Assembly (NCBI RefSeq): GCF_019175385.1
Contig: NC_083340.1
Location: 11,668,336-11,732,335 of the forward strand
Direction of reading: 5' to 3'
Length of the DNA: 64,000 nucleotides
From: Lycium barbarum
Taxonomy: Eukaryota > Streptophyta > Magnoliopsida > Solanales > Solanaceae
Of this stretch, positions 23,610 through 36,114 are shown piece by piece (the stretch's first letter is position 1; the number at the start of each line of letters is the position of its first letter). The translations under genes and the position numbers were made by a program. The notes beneath the pieces are model-generated. The model saw only the letters and a program-made list of their open reading frames with translations, made no database searches and was not told the origin of the DNA.

Positions 23610-24732
23610 GGATGGAATTGTAATTTATTAACATAGAATATTTAATCGTTAGATTTCGATCGTTTGGAAGCATTCCGGAAGGGTAAAGCTCAAGTTTGAT
23701 TGTTCGTAGCTCTTGTTCGGCTTCGAGGTAGGTTATGACTTACCTTTTTGGTTAGACTTCGATTAGCGAAACATATGTATAGTTACATACTGTCGGAGAA
23801 AGCATGTATGCTTTCGGGTACGAAGTTGAGATGGGTTGGTATTGTTGACTGATTTGTTGGCTTGTAGCCTTATATGGTTGTGTTGTGACTTGATTGGAAG
23901 TGATGATAAGAAAGAGAGTACACGAGGCCCGAGGTTCTTACCGGGATCGTGAGAGTAAACGAGGCCCGAGGTCCTTATAGGGATTGTGAGAGTGGTACAT
24001 GGACTTCGCGGGTCCCCCATAGGTCATGGTTGTTGGGCGACTATCTACACCACCATAGCATGTGTGTACGAGCATTGCATTGCATTGTATTGTATTGTAT
24101 TGCCTTGCGTTGCGTATTCATTCTTCATATCATCCTTTCATGCCTTGGATTATGTAAATGTCTTTCTATATTTGGACTGATATAGTGGATTGTGATTTCT
24201 ACTTGTACTTGATTGCGAGCATGTCTATCCTTCAGTTTCTTCCTGTGTATATATTAGCTAATTTTTGTCGGCCTATGATACCTACCAGTACTTGTGTTTG
24301 TACTGACCCTACCTCGCTGCATTCTTTTTTAGTGCAGACTACGAGATCGGTACCACTTCTGCACCTCGGCATTGATCCCGAGGCTATCTGCGGAGTTTGC
24401 TAGGGTGAGCTTATTAGACGAGTCCGCCACCCCTGGGACTCCTTCTTTACTAATTGTCTTACTTTGATCCTTAGACAGTATTTCTAGTTTTGAGACTCAT
24501 GTATTATTCAGACACGTTGATCGGTAGCTCTTGTACTATTTCTGACCATTTTCCTTGGGTGGTATTTAGAATTGGGAATTCCAAACTTGGTATTTATAAT
24601 ATATGTTAGACTCTTCATTAAGTTCGCTTTATTTAGTAATTGTTGTTGTATAACTGATTAAGGGAAGGGTTCTCCTACCGAGGTGGGATATGGTAGGTGG
24701 CCGCACGACTTAGCGGCATTTAGGTCGTGACA
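22486..24732 (+). mobile_element. Solo LTR (gypsy-type, 2.25 kb), call it C1
   Basis: Begins TGTAACGACCCATTTGG and ends TTTAGGTCGTGACA. Flanks are tcaac (22481-22485) and tcaag (24733-24737), a 5-bp duplication with one mismatch. No internal retroelement sequence. The same family as the inverted solo LTR starting at 25226: both share 'aggtataagttggtaaata' (with one base changed) and 'aggtaggtta'. Confidence 0.8.
23566..23606. repeat. (TA)n microsatellite
   Basis: About 20 TA units inside solo LTR C1. Confidence 0.95.
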
Positions 24733-24806
24733 TCAAGACACTTGGCCAATTTTCCATGTGTCAACAATTAACTAGAATATCATTAATTTTTTAAAATATC
24801 ACTACA

Positions 24807-25220
24807 ATCCCCCACTATTTTAAAAAAATTAGAAAGAATAGTAAAAACTTGCTGGATTTGCATGTCTAAAATGTAGTAGGTTTAGTGCCTTTTATGCTAT
24901 GAACTAAACTTAGACCGATAAAATTTAACTTACAGAACTACTAGTGAAATAAAAAATTTCTATAAACCAATAATTCTTATTGTAAGTCAGAGATTTTATC
25001 AATCACATTTCGACTCCATAATTTTATTGTTCAATGCAGTTTTGCGTCCTAAACCATGCGTGTGCCTGGTTATTCATGAGAGCTCTAGAGACTAGGCCAA
25101 CATCTCATAGGAGCGGCCCCACTCCACTCTTATATAGGTGAATTCATCAAGTTTATACTGCTTTAAATACACCGTGCATAAGGACTATGAATTCATTAAG
25201 AGTTAATTATCATCCTCACA
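24807..25220 (-). mobile_element. Copia 3' untranslated segment with polypurine tract
   Basis: Lies between the copia 3' LTR (24806) and the solo LTR at 25226. On the minus strand its last bases are 'agtgggggat', a typical copia polypurine tract. With 48257-48361 it links the LTR to the RNase H end at 50674 once the inserted solo LTRs are removed. Confidence 0.6.
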
Positions 25221-26699
25221 ATTAGGGTCACGACCCAATTCGCGAGTCGTGGTGGCACCTACACTATCCCTCCGAGTAGGCGAACCACATTACTAATAAC
25301 AAGTTAAATAAGCGGAAAATTAAATAAGAATAAGTTATCAAGTCTTAAATACTTATCATAACTAGAAATGTCACGACTACCCTAAAATCTGGTCAAAGGG
25401 TACAAGAGCGCTAACATAGTGCGGAATATAAGTCTGAAAATACCCGAAGGCTACATATTGTCTGTCGAATATAAAAACAGAACTAAATAAAGGAGGTCCT
25501 TCAGGGGCCACGGATGACCAAGTAGCTCACCCTGAATGACTGAAAGATGTCACCTTTGCGTATCAACCACGGAGTGTAGAACTGGAGCCTGGATCGTACT
25601 CTGCACTCAACAAAAAGTGCAGCAAGAGTAGTATTAGTACAACACTAGTACCAGTAAGCATCATAGGCCGACAATGATTAGATAACACATGAAGAAGTGG
25701 AAACTAACAAGTAGCACATAGAGCAAATAGGTGTAGTCACGTATCATATATAAGTAAAGTGTAAAGGAATCATGAAATCAACCAAGACAAATATAGTTCA
25801 CCAGATGATCAGTCAAATATATGATTGAATGAATGCAATGCAACAGTCACCTCTCTCACTCCACTCTCGTACACACATGCTAAGGGCAGTGCCTCGAAGC
25901 CATGACCCATGGGGGACCTGCGAAGTCTATGTACCACTGTTGCTCTCCGGAAAAACCCTCAGAGGCTATCAATCACTCTCAATCTCTGGCAAAGACCTCG
26001 GAGTCTCTCTATCACTCTCAATCTCCGGCAAAGACCTCGGAGTCTCTCAATCACTCACCTCACCAATCATCACAACAATAATATGGAAAGCATGTCATGC
26101 ATGATATCAGTCTCAACAATATCACCAATATGAAATCAACAAGTACAAGTCATATTACTGTCCACTGTTCAATTATCAATATTACCATTCCTTTTTATGT
26201 GATGAGTGAGCTAGTATGTGACGGAAATACAAACAGATGATAATCACAGAAAATAACATATACGGAGACAAGCCCACATAACAGCTGACAGAACCAACTT
26301 AATTGGAAATTACCTCCACTTCATGCCCGAAGGCCTATCATGCTATCCCCGTCATTTTCTACAACTACATACGATTCTCTAATCAGAGTCTAACTAAAGT
26401 AGACCGTAACCTACCTCAAGGCCGAGCGGGTGCCACGAACACTCAAACTTGACCTTTTCCCTTCCTGAGCGCTTCCGAATGAACAATGTCTATCAAATAT
26501 ATAACTTACGTTAATTATGAGTCTAAATATTAACTTAGGATTAAAATCCCACTTCCTACTGTTGACACCCAATTTTGTCCCACCTCTCCTCCGAAATACC
26601 TATTTACGCTTCTAACATCTTTGGAAAATTAAAAAAATATATTTTATATTTTTTACTATAATCAATATCGGCGTTTCATTATTCTATTACAATTACTAG

Positions 26700-26815
26700 C
26701 CATTATTATTATTATTATTATTTATTATTATTATTATTATTATATTATTATTATTATTATTATTTATTATTATTATTATTATATTATTATTATTATTATT
26801 TATTATTATTATTAT
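26700..26815. repeat. (ATT)n microsatellite in the left LTR
   Basis: Runs of ATT interrupted by short T/A slips. The matching tract in the right LTR (about 36810-36865) is roughly 60 bases shorter. Confidence 0.95.
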
Positions 26816-27651
26816 AGTTCACAACTTTTATCATTTCAGTATTTTACCAGCTTACGCACACGCATTGCATTTATCTTTGCATAATTGAATAATAGTATTT
26901 ATTTCACTGAGGATTTTCGGAATATATTATTGCACGGCTATTATAACACCATATAATTTTATTACCCGAGTCCTAATAATCACACATTTTTGTAGTAAGC
27001 AATATTCTGTCACCCTTGGTATATCATTAATTAAAATGGGTCTTTTATTCAAGTTCAGAAGCCAAACTATTTCTTGCACTCAGTCCGTATTTTTGATTTA
27101 TCGGATTCCAAATCAAAGTCCAATCAACTAATAAATATTTTCTGACCAGCCTATGTTTTTTTACCCTAATTTGTAGACCAGCCCATGTTTTAATTCGCTA
27201 GCTATTCTTTTAATACCCGATCTAAAAATTGACCCAGTCCACAAATGGACCGGGTCTGACTCGTTTTACTCAAAATAAGGGGAACCCTTTTAGGGTTTCC
27301 CCTCATTTTTTTTCCGCCGCTCCCTCAACTCCCCTTCGTCTCTCCCCTTTCCCTCTTTCCCTCCTCCATCTCCGCCGCACACCACCCCATCCCATGTCTC
27401 CCCCCTGTTCTCCTTCACTTTCCTCTCCCTTTCCTCACTTCCCTCCACGTTACCCCTGACACCCCTCTTTCATCGTCAACCTCCACCACACCCACGTTTC
27501 TCCTCTGACACCACCCCACACCACGGTATCACCCACTTCATCTCTGACATCTCCCATACCACTGCCAACTCCCACGTTTCCACTACCCTCTGTTCCCCAC
27601 GCCTTTGTCCCCTCTCCTCTCAAACTCAAACCCTAAATCAGTCTATAAATA

Positions 27652-27661
27652 TTCATTTTTT
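27652..27661 (+). promoter_or_regulatory. Probable LTR TATA box
   Basis: TCTATAAATA lies after the pyrimidine-rich block and about 20 bases before the first LTR ATG (27673). The right LTR has TCTATAAGTA here, one base weaker. Confidence 0.5.
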
Positions 27662-30600
27662 ATCATCTAGTAATGGAGGGGATTTTTTTTGGATGCAGCA
27701 AATTCCCAAATAGCCGATTTTCTTTCAGTTCAAGAAATCCCCTGCGAAATATTTTGTTTAGTTGTCACAATATCGCAAAAATATTGAATCAAAATACTCA
27801 AACGATTTTTCATCTGTTCTGTGTTTGTTGCGAATCCGAGTTTCGCAACCTCGAATTTGAAGTGTTTCGAGTGTGAATCGAAGACCCGCACCCACTTCGC
27901 TGCACCCGAAGAAGGTAATCCTATTCTCTTTAAGTTATTTTTAGTATTGCTTGCTTATTTTCTGCCTATACATTAAATTGTTAGTATAGTCATGTTAATC
28001 ATTAAGTTAAGATTTTTTTTTTTTTTGATAATTGATATTCGTGGTTTAGTTACGCCATCTGTTAGTTAAGCACGTTTACATGAGTTCGATTCCTGTCTAA
28101 ACATCTTCATATGAATTAGTTCTTAATTTGGTCCCGATTAGTTAGGTTCAGGGATCAGTATGCAAGAGTTAGATAAGTATATGCCTATTTTAAATCATGC
28201 CCAGTTTGTATGGGTTAATTACTGATCCTGAAATCCCGCTTAGTTACTTTTACTGGTAATCCAGTCCCTGTTGTGTTTGTTGTGACTAGCTGAAGATATT
28301 CTTGGTATTCGAAAATGTTGAAGGAGGTTTAAAATGCAATCTATACTTTCGATATTGGCTTAATGCTGTTTGGTAAAATGGAACAAAATATATAACTATG
28401 TTTCAGTTAGCCTTAATCTTGATATTTGTTCATGTTTGTATTATCTGAAGATTACCTTAGTATAAATCTACATCTGTATATTGGCTTATTTAATCAAATA
28501 GTATGATTGATAATCCTTAATTAACATACAGTAATCTCTGCCTTAAAACTTTAACAAATATGTCCTCTGTTTGGTTCAATTTCTTTTTTAGTAGTTACTT
28601 TCATGATTTGGTTCAGTTTAATATCTTTGGTTTGGTTGCATTTTGTTGTTCAGCAGATTTAAGACATTTAGTCTGTTTAGCATGACTAGTTGTTAGCCTG
28701 GTCCATTTCAAGTATGTCTTTGGGAATTATATGAATATGATTTGTCTAGTTTAATGCGTGTCCTGTGTTAAGCCAGGGTAGAAGTAGTTAGTCGATTGTT
28801 ACGTAATAGGGCCTAAGCATGATTGGATTCAGGTTGGCTATGCATAATAGCGTAATCAGCCTGCCTTTATTTCGCTGCTTATTTGAATAAATGGACTGAA
28901 GGACATAAAAAATAAATCTTTTCCAGCTTGGATGTGGAGTCTGCTAATGTGAGAATTTGGTGTATGTGTATGAGTTATCCTAAATATAGTAAAATGAGTT
29001 GGTCCTCTGTATTTGAACTTCTGTGGGAGAAATGTTGTTTTCATTTTTTTGTTTGAGTTTTAGTAGAATAAAGAAGCAGAATTGGTGGATGCATCTTCTC
29101 CATTCAAAGGTTGTTATTACTGTTGATAAGCCATGCATGAAACTAGACATTGTGAATGTACAATAGTTGAAAATCACTGCTAGTAGTGTAAATTAACCCA
29201 ACCTTGTATTCATTTTCATTTTTTTTTGCATACTCGGATGTGTTAATGACTCAGGAAGATTCATTCAGTCTTGGTATTCGAAAATGTGACAACTGCTTCC
29301 CTTCGTCAGTTCAGTTTCATTTCAATTTAATTATGTTCATCTCCGAATTCATATGGATTAGTTCTGTTGCAAGGTTATTTCTGCTCCCGCGTATGATCCT
29401 TTTATCCTTGCTATTTATTTTCTTCATTCTCTTCACCCCTGAGTCAAACAAAGTTCAATGGGTTGAGGACGTATTGGTCTGGTTGAGTGGTCTGTTCCTT
29501 CAGGTTTAGATAGGAAATAGGAGTATAATCAGTATGTTTGTTATATGCAGTAGTTGTTTCTTATATTAGAAGTATACACATGAGATATGCTCAAATATAC
29601 CTATTATATACATTTTTTTTACTAGTTCGTTTATTTACATTTCATGTATTTAGCCTTATTTATCGATTATGCACTAACTCCTTTCTTCCGTTTTATGCAT
29701 GAACACCGCATACGAATCCGAGGGACTCGTTCTTCTTCCATATTCGGTGTTGGACTAAAAGCCCAACGTAATCTCTCTCCCGCGTCAATCCATCCATAGC
29801 AAAAAATAAAAAGGGAATTTCTGGGCTAAGCCCAATAGCAACAGCAACAACAGTCCGATTGCAGTAGCTCTCTTTAAAATGGGCTGAGCCCATTTAAATT
29901 ATCTACTCCTCTATTTATTTTGTGCATTTAATTTGTATTATGTAACTAACTCTTTGTTTGTTTTGTTTTTGTTAGTTTCGATAAATCATAATTAATCAGT
30001 AGGTTTAGTTCTAGTAATGGGTAGTTAGTTTAAGGAAGACTAACATTTAATCACATAAGATAAGATTATTCTCCTCTTTTCTGATTTCATTTCTTTGATT
30101 TGCAAAAATGGCATGATTTTATATTTCGAGTTAAGAGAAGCGTATTTTATTCTTACTATTCGAGAAATTTCAAAACATCATTAATATGCAAACATAAATT
30201 CAAACACATTTTTATAACTCTTCAAGTTTTTGAGTCAATCACGCATATTCTTCATTAAGCATAGTTGATAAAGATAATATAAAAATGGATAAAGGAAATC
30301 TATTAGCTATTTCATATTTTTATTCACACTTCTAAAGCTCAAAGTCAATTAATATCTCATTGCTTAATTTTGTTAAATATTTATTGAAACATTGCATAAA
30401 TTTTCATCTTCTTCTATTTATATGTAAGTTATCATACTTTGCAAACTTCATTTTTATTATGCTACTTCCTTTAAATCTATTAGCAACTATTATAAATTTT
30501 ATTCAAATAGTATTTTAAAGTTTTTCTTTTATACAAAGTATTAGTCTTATTTTAATAACCTTCTTATTTAAAGCCTTAGCAATATGTATAAGTCTTATTT

Positions 30601-30941
30601 TAAGCAGTTCATTAGCAGCATTACAAGCCCACTTCTTGAAATTTAAATGCTACATCTTTAATTTCAATTAATTAACCTAAGTTTGGTTGGATAACCGTGA
30701 GTTAACGGATTCTAAAGGATGCCTAACCCCTTCCCTTTAGGATAATATAGAGCCCTTACCTAGAATCATACTGGTTAAGCAGATTATTAATTGAGGTTTA
30801 GTTTTAACTTTACCTTAGTTAACATTTAGGTGTCCTAATTCACCGTTAAATTAATTAGGTGGCGACTCCTTAAATAAAATAAATAGGAATCACCAATACG
30901 TCATACTCCTAACATCCGGGTTGAAATGGGGTGTGACAGCT

Positions 30942-30959
30942 TGACGACTCCGTTGGTGA
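30942..30959 (+). promoter_or_regulatory. Primer-binding site of the Tat/Ogre-like element
   Basis: 'tgacgactccgttggtga' starts three bases after the left LTR. It resembles the 'tggcgactcc...' site, read as tRNA-Arg complement, used by Tat/Ogre elements. Confidence 0.6.
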
Positions 30960-31963
30960 TTTTAGGCTCTTAACCATAACAACTTAGGTTAATAAATAAT
31001 TTGTTGGATGCTTTGTTTGTTCTGCTTTATTTTGCCCATACTGTTGCTTTCTATGCTTTTAAGTATTTTTATTGTTCCATTCCTTATGTGCATTTTCTAT
31101 GTAATATGTATTTTATTGCTTTCCTTAAATTGGCATTCCGCTCATACTTCTTCCACTCCTGGAAAACTCATACATATTCACACACTTAAAGCGGCTTCGC
31201 AGTTTGCGCCCGTGCACTACTAAATTACCCTTTTAGTTGGATCGATCTTGTGGATTTAGTCGATCGGCGGTGCAGTCGACGGCCACGGACTTTCCACTCC
31301 CAAGTTGTCCGCTTGGGGGAGCCTTGTGTCATAGGAAAACCACTCTTAGTCCACCTAAGTAGAGCGAAACCAAAACCTTGTAAGGACATGCATCATTTTA
31401 AACCTAGGAGGCTTAATACCCTTGGTGTATTAAGTTCATTAGTCAACCTCACCAAATGTCCAAAAGAGTCTATGACTCTAAGTGACACTACTCATTATCT
31501 ATATGCATTATTTGGAGGACAAATATGTGGAATATGTGGACCTAGTACTCTATAGATAAATATTTCAAGGAAACTGACCTTTTGTTGCAGGTTGTCGTGG
31601 AGCATCCAAAATTAATGCCGGAGGTTGAAGACAACCAAAAGAAATTAGTGGAGTTGAAGTACTAGATATCTTAGTTTAACTTTGAGATGTATTATTGATT
31701 GACATGTAATAATTTTTATTATTCTTGCAAATTAGTTTTAGGAAGAGTTATGGAATGATACATAAAAAAACATGTTTGTCCTTCAAATGTTCGTTAGGCC
31801 TACCTCTGGCATAAAGAGGTCCCTTGCATTATAAAACGCGATGTATTATGTGCAATAATGTGTTTTATGTAAAATAATATGTCATTATCGTATACTGACT
31901 CATTTTATTTTTCTTTCTTTCTTTTATCTTTTTATTTTTAAACTCAATTTTCAAAACAAAAGG
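30960..31963 (+). other. Leader of the Tat/Ogre-like element
   Basis: Untranslated region between primer-binding site and gag. A 101-codon frame at 31250-31555 has no known domain. A possible acceptor 'aaaacaaaag' precedes gag near 31960. Confidence 0.5.
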
Positions 31964-33727
31964 TTGACTTGTGCTAAAAGGGAACTGGCGGAGCATCCTA
32001 GAGCCAAGAAATCAGATTCTGATCCATCACTAATCACCTGGTTAACCAAAAGGACTCGTTCTAAAATGGAGCAAAGTTTGATCAATGCAACCACTTCATC
32101 TGAGCCATCTCTTAATTTACCAATCACAAGTGATCCCACATCCTCCAAAGAATCAGAAACACATTTGGAGACCATTGCTCGTCTGGAGCGACGAGTTGCC
32201 GAACTAAGTCATATGGTACTTCACAACCGGTCATTTTCTCAAACACCGCCACATATGACTCCGTCCCAGGGAGTTCGTCAGACTTTGCCTGTGCCACCTC
32301 CATTCCCAAATTTGGACGAATTTAACCAAGAAAATTATTTTACCACTTCTCAGCCAGTTCGTTCCGAACCCCTCACTCAAAATGCTCCCTTTTTGTTCAC
32401 AGCCACCTCTTCAAAAGCTCAATTCATACCGCCAGCACATGACACACATCAAGTTCCGCCAGTGTATACTTATACCATAGCTCCACCCATGACACAAATC
32501 CAGGGACAATGTCGCGCAGATGTTGATCATTATGTCGAAGTTGAAAATGAGGCACGGTCAGTTAATGATGAAATGATAAATAGAAAGCTCAAAAGTTTGG
32601 AGGATGCCATGAGAAGTTTGCGTGGACTTGGTAGCAACCAAAGCGTGAGATATGAAGAATTATGTGCATTTCCTGAGGTAGAATTGCCACCAGGTTACAA
32701 GATTCCAAAATTTGAGAAGTTTGATAGGTCGGGGAACCCTTTCTTCCATTTGAAGGTATATTGTGAAAAGTTGATTGGTGTGGGGAAGAATGAAGGGATA
32801 AGAGTCAAACTGTTCAATCAAAGTTTGAGTGTAAAAGCCTTGGAGTGGTATTCCAAGCAAGATACAACCAAATGGCGTACCTGGGATGATTTGGCAAATG
32901 CTTTTGTGGATCATTATAAGTTTCATGTTGAGATCGCTCCTGACAGAATCTCGATTACCAAGTTAAAGAAGAAGTCAATCGAATCATTTCGAGAATATGC
33001 TATACGGTGGAGGGAAGAAGCATCTAGGGTACACCCGCCCATAGAGGAGACGGAAATGGTTACTTTCTTCATTCAAGCACTAGAACCGGAATACTATGAA
33101 CGTTTGGTGACAATGAGCGGAAAAACTTTTGCAGAGGTGATCAAAGCCGGAGACATGATCGAAGATGGCATTAAGACAGGGAGAATAACAAGTCTTGCGG
33201 TTTTACAGTCTACTAGTAGGGCCATACAAACTGGTACTCTCGGAAACGGAAAGAAAAAAGAAAAGGAAGCAGCATCGGTAATGGCTTTGGGAAACACATC
33301 ATACCACCATCAACAACCCCCGCGATATCAGTCTAACGCTCACCACTCACAATATTTCCAATATTCTCCACATCCATACAACCAAGCTTTATCATCTTAC
33401 CAACCTCAATCACCACAAATTTCCTACCCCATTTACAACACACAACCAGCATATCGAGCTCCACGACCACCAACATACCCATCTCTACCATCACAATCTC
33501 ATCATCCAAACAATTCATCCGCACCTCATAATGCGGGTATTTTTAAAATTTCAATTCATGCAACCCGAGGCGGATTCGGCTCTTCTATTTTAAAATTTTT
33601 AATATTCTCGGTTTGTCCAAACATTTTGGTTCCTATAAAATACATAAGGATTTTTATACAAGACTTGGTCTTCCCACCGTTTAAATTCATGTGTCTTAGT
33701 ATCTTGAAACTGGGACAAATTTTTTGA
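31964..33727 (+). CDS. Gag polyprotein, C-terminally truncated
   Basis: The frame is open from 31964; the first in-frame ATG is 32066, so the start is uncertain. N-terminal residues include a short coiled-coil-like segment (ETIARLERRVAELSHMV) and Pro-rich DNA. The retrotransposon gag core spans about residues 235-400, with PPGYKIPKFEKFDRSG, SLSVKALEWYSKQD, TWDDLANAFVDHYKF and ESFREYAIRWREEA. After a Gln/Pro/Tyr-rich tail the frame runs from about 33530 into repeat DNA ('NAGIFKI') and ends at 33727. The normal continuation (end of gag, then protease) is missing. Gag forms the particle that packages element RNA, and here it could act for a defective genome. Confidence 0.85.
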   Translation: MTCAKRELAEHPRAKKSDSDPSLITWLTKRTRSKMEQSLINATTSSEPSLNLPITSDPTSSKESETHLETIARLERRVAELSHMVLHNRSFSQTPPHMTPSQGVRQTLPVPPPFPNLDEFNQENYFTTSQPVRSEPLTQNAPFLFTATSSKAQFIPPAHDTHQVPPVYTYTIAPPMTQIQGQCRADVDHYVEVENEARSVNDEMINRKLKSLEDAMRSLRGLGSNQSVRYEELCAFPEVELPPGYKIPKFEKFDRSGNPFFHLKVYCEKLIGVGKNEGIRVKLFNQSLSVKALEWYSKQDTTKWRTWDDLANAFVDHYKFHVEIAPDRISITKLKKKSIESFREYAIRWREEASRVHPPIEETEMVTFFIQALEPEYYERLVTMSGKTFAEVIKAGDMIEDGIKTGRITSLAVLQSTSRAIQTGTLGNGKKKEKEAASVMALGNTSYHHQQPPRYQSNAHHSQYFQYSPHPYNQALSSYQPQSPQISYPIYNTQPAYRAPRPPTYPSLPSQSHHPNNSSAPHNAGIFKISIHATRGGFGSSILKFLIFSVCPNILVPIKYIRIFIQDLVFPPFKFMCLSILKLGQIF

Positions 33728-33930
33728 AATCATTCAAATCACTTTCAAAGAAATTTTCATTACAACTTTCTCACTTTTCCAAGTGTCTCCAGGGCTTGAA
33801 ATTGGGACAAAATTTTGAAGTCGATCAAATCACTTTCAAAAAACTTTCATTATAAGTTCTTACTTTTCAATTGTCCGGAATCAAGCGTCTCTAGGACTGA
33901 AACTGGGACAAATTTTCTAGAAGTAGCATA
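33715..33930. repeat. Imperfect tandem repeat, about 105-bp unit
   Basis: The block 'ctgggacaaattttttgaaa ... caaatcactttcaaa ... cttttc' recurs at about 33712, 33800 and 33908 with 'gtctc(c/t)aggg/act'. Two and a partial copies, diverged. Confidence 0.6.
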
Positions 33931-34789
33931 AAAATGGTCTTAAATGTTTAACAATTTTTAAAATAAAAAAAATCCATCCATATATTTCTAAAATGCGGAT
34001 AAATTAAAAAATCGAGTCCTCCTAATCATTTTATCGATTAGAGCCACTAAGTATTTCCTTTCGAAGTCATTCAAATCTCATTGCTTTTACTTTCAAAATA
34101 CACTTTTTATAACTGAAACTCCCCGGCAAAGTAAAATATGTATTGAAACATCGAAGAACGAGGGACGCGACCGAGGCAAAAAATCAATTCAAGGGCCAAG
34201 TTCCCCGACATGCACAAGTCAATCAATTTTCTTTTAAACTCACAATTTTTCTTTGATGAGACAGGTTTAATCAACATGAATGTGGTTCATATTTTGCTCC
34301 TCTTAAAATTTTTAATTATGGACATAATCAAAGAGTTGGCTTTCTTCAAAAGGCAAATATTCTTCAAATGTGGATGCAAGGGGTAGCTTGCGCTAAACGG
34401 TGGACGTTATTCCACTCGTCATGAAATTTCGATTGCCACAGTGGACACAAATTCATTTTCTCAACCAAGGGCTGTAAGTATAATTCTTTCAGACCCAGCT
34501 ATTTATTCTTATCACTAACAGTTTTTTAGCTCGTGACATTCCTCGATGGATCGAATACATATAATCATGGACACTGACCTTGATCACCTGTTGTTGGTTA
34601 GAATTCCTCAATTTCGTCATCACTTCATACATGTTCAAATCATCATCAAATTCTTTTAGAATGAGGTATTTTAATAGGATAACAAGATCGAATTATTGCA
34701 TCGTATATCAAATTGTGGGGTTAATTATAGATTTAACTTCCGTCACAACGGGACATGAATTAAGATGCGGATATCTTTCCACAATACTA

Positions 34790-35145
34790 TTTCTAAAGTG
34801 GACGTGGATTTACATTTACATTGTGGATGCGAGCATGGAAATGGGAGTAGAATTATATTACAAAAAATATACATATAATTGTAGAAAGTGGATACAGATT
34901 TATATTTTCGAAAGTAAAAGTGGATTTATTTTTTTGCGCCGTATAATACGGACGTGAAAGTAGATGTAGATTTATTTTTTACCGTATAATACGGACATGA
35001 AAGTCGACGTGGATTTACATTTTGTACCGTGAAATGCGGACGTGGATTTATATTTTGAACTGTGAAAGTGGACTTAAATTTATTTTTCTGCACTTTGGAA
35101 ATGGATATGGATTTACATTTTTTGCACCGTGGGAAGTGGACGTGA
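34790..35145. repeat. Degenerate tandem repeat, about 55-60-bp unit
   Basis: About six copies of a unit built from 'gcaccgtg(a)aa.gcggacgtg' and 'gatttatattttt'. Lies just before the 41-bp array. Confidence 0.65.
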
Positions 35146-35148
35146 TTT

Positions 35149-36114
35149 AGGCACCCACCTTAGAATGCGGGTATTTCAATTTCAAATTCAGGCACCCACC
35201 TTAAAATGCGGATATTTTAAAATTTAATTTAGGCACCCACCTTAGAATGCGGGTATTTCAATTTCAAATTCAGGCACCCACCTTAAAATGCGGGTATTTC
35301 AAAATTTAATTTAGGCACCCACCTTAGAATGCGGGTATTTCAATTTCAAATTTAGGCACCCACCTTAAAATGCGGGTATTTCAAAATTTAATTTAGGCAC
35401 CCACCTCCGAATGCGGGTATTTTATATTCAAGTCCAGGCACCCACCTCCGAATCCGGGTATGTTATATTTTATCTCAGGCACCCACCTCCGAATGCGGGT
35501 ATCTTATATTTCATATCAGGCACCCACCTCCGAATGCGGGTATCTTATATTTATTTCAGGCACCCACCTCCGAATGCGGGTATTTTATATTCAAGTCCAG
35601 GCATCCACCTCCGAATGCGGGTATCTTATATTTTATTTCAGGCACCCACCTTCGAATGCGGGTATTTTATATTCAAGTTCAGGCACCCACCTCCGAATGC
35701 GGGTATTTTATATTTATTTCAGGCACCCACCTCCGAACGCGGGTATCTTATATTTCATTTCAGGCACCCACCTCCGAATGCGGGTATTTTATATTTCAGT
35801 TCAGGCACCCACCTCCGAATGCGGGTATTTTATATTTCAGTTCAGGCACCCACCTCCGAATGCGGGTATCATATATTTCAGTTCAGGCACCCACCTCCGA
35901 ATGCGGGTATCTTATATTTCAAGTTCAGGCACTCACCTCCGAATGCGGGTATCTTATATTTCAAGTTCAGGCACCCACCTCCGAATGCGGGTATTTTATA
36001 TTTCAGCTCAGGCGCCCACCTCCGAATGCGGGTATCTCATATTTCAGTTGAGGCACCCACCTCCGAATGCGGGTATTTTATATTTCAGTTCAGGCGCCCA
36101 CCTCCGAATGTGGA
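35149..36114. repeat. 41-bp tandem array, 24 units
   Basis: Units start with 'aggcacccacct' at 35149 and follow at 41-bp spacing (four units at 40 or 42) to 36092. Units 1-6 alternate two types ('ttagaatgcgggtatttcaa' and 'ttaaaatgcgggtatttcaa'), giving an 82-bp dimer; from unit 7 a single type ('tccgaatgcgggtat') takes over. ORFs of up to 268 codons here are by-products of the repeat. Confidence 0.95.

Larger units (their letters stand above)
21974..24806 (-). mobile_element. 3' LTR of a copia element, split by a solo LTR
   Basis: On the minus strand it begins TGTAGTGATATTTT at 24806, right after a purine-rich 'agtgggggat', and ends TTCCCCGACA at 21974, so it has TG...CA ends. A TATAAATA box lies near 22423-22432 (minus strand). 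The net LTR is about 0.58 kb once the inserted solo LTR 22486-24732 is removed. It belongs with the minus-strand copia pol at 50674-52658. Confidence 0.65.
26560..30938 (+). repeat. Left LTR of the Tat/Ogre-like element
   Basis: 4,379 bp, TG...CA ends. Contains an (ATT)n tract, a C-rich pyrimidine stretch (27340-27640), a probable TATA box and a long transcribed-type region. The small ORFs inside it (for example 27673-27876) recur in the other LTR and show no known family. Confidence 0.95.

Noticed and set aside
27229..29509. Small ORFs in the left LTR, recurring at 37252-39556 in the right LTR
   Set aside because: They lie in LTR sequence, some on the pyrimidine-rich block, and have no recognisable domain; recurrence only reflects LTR identity.
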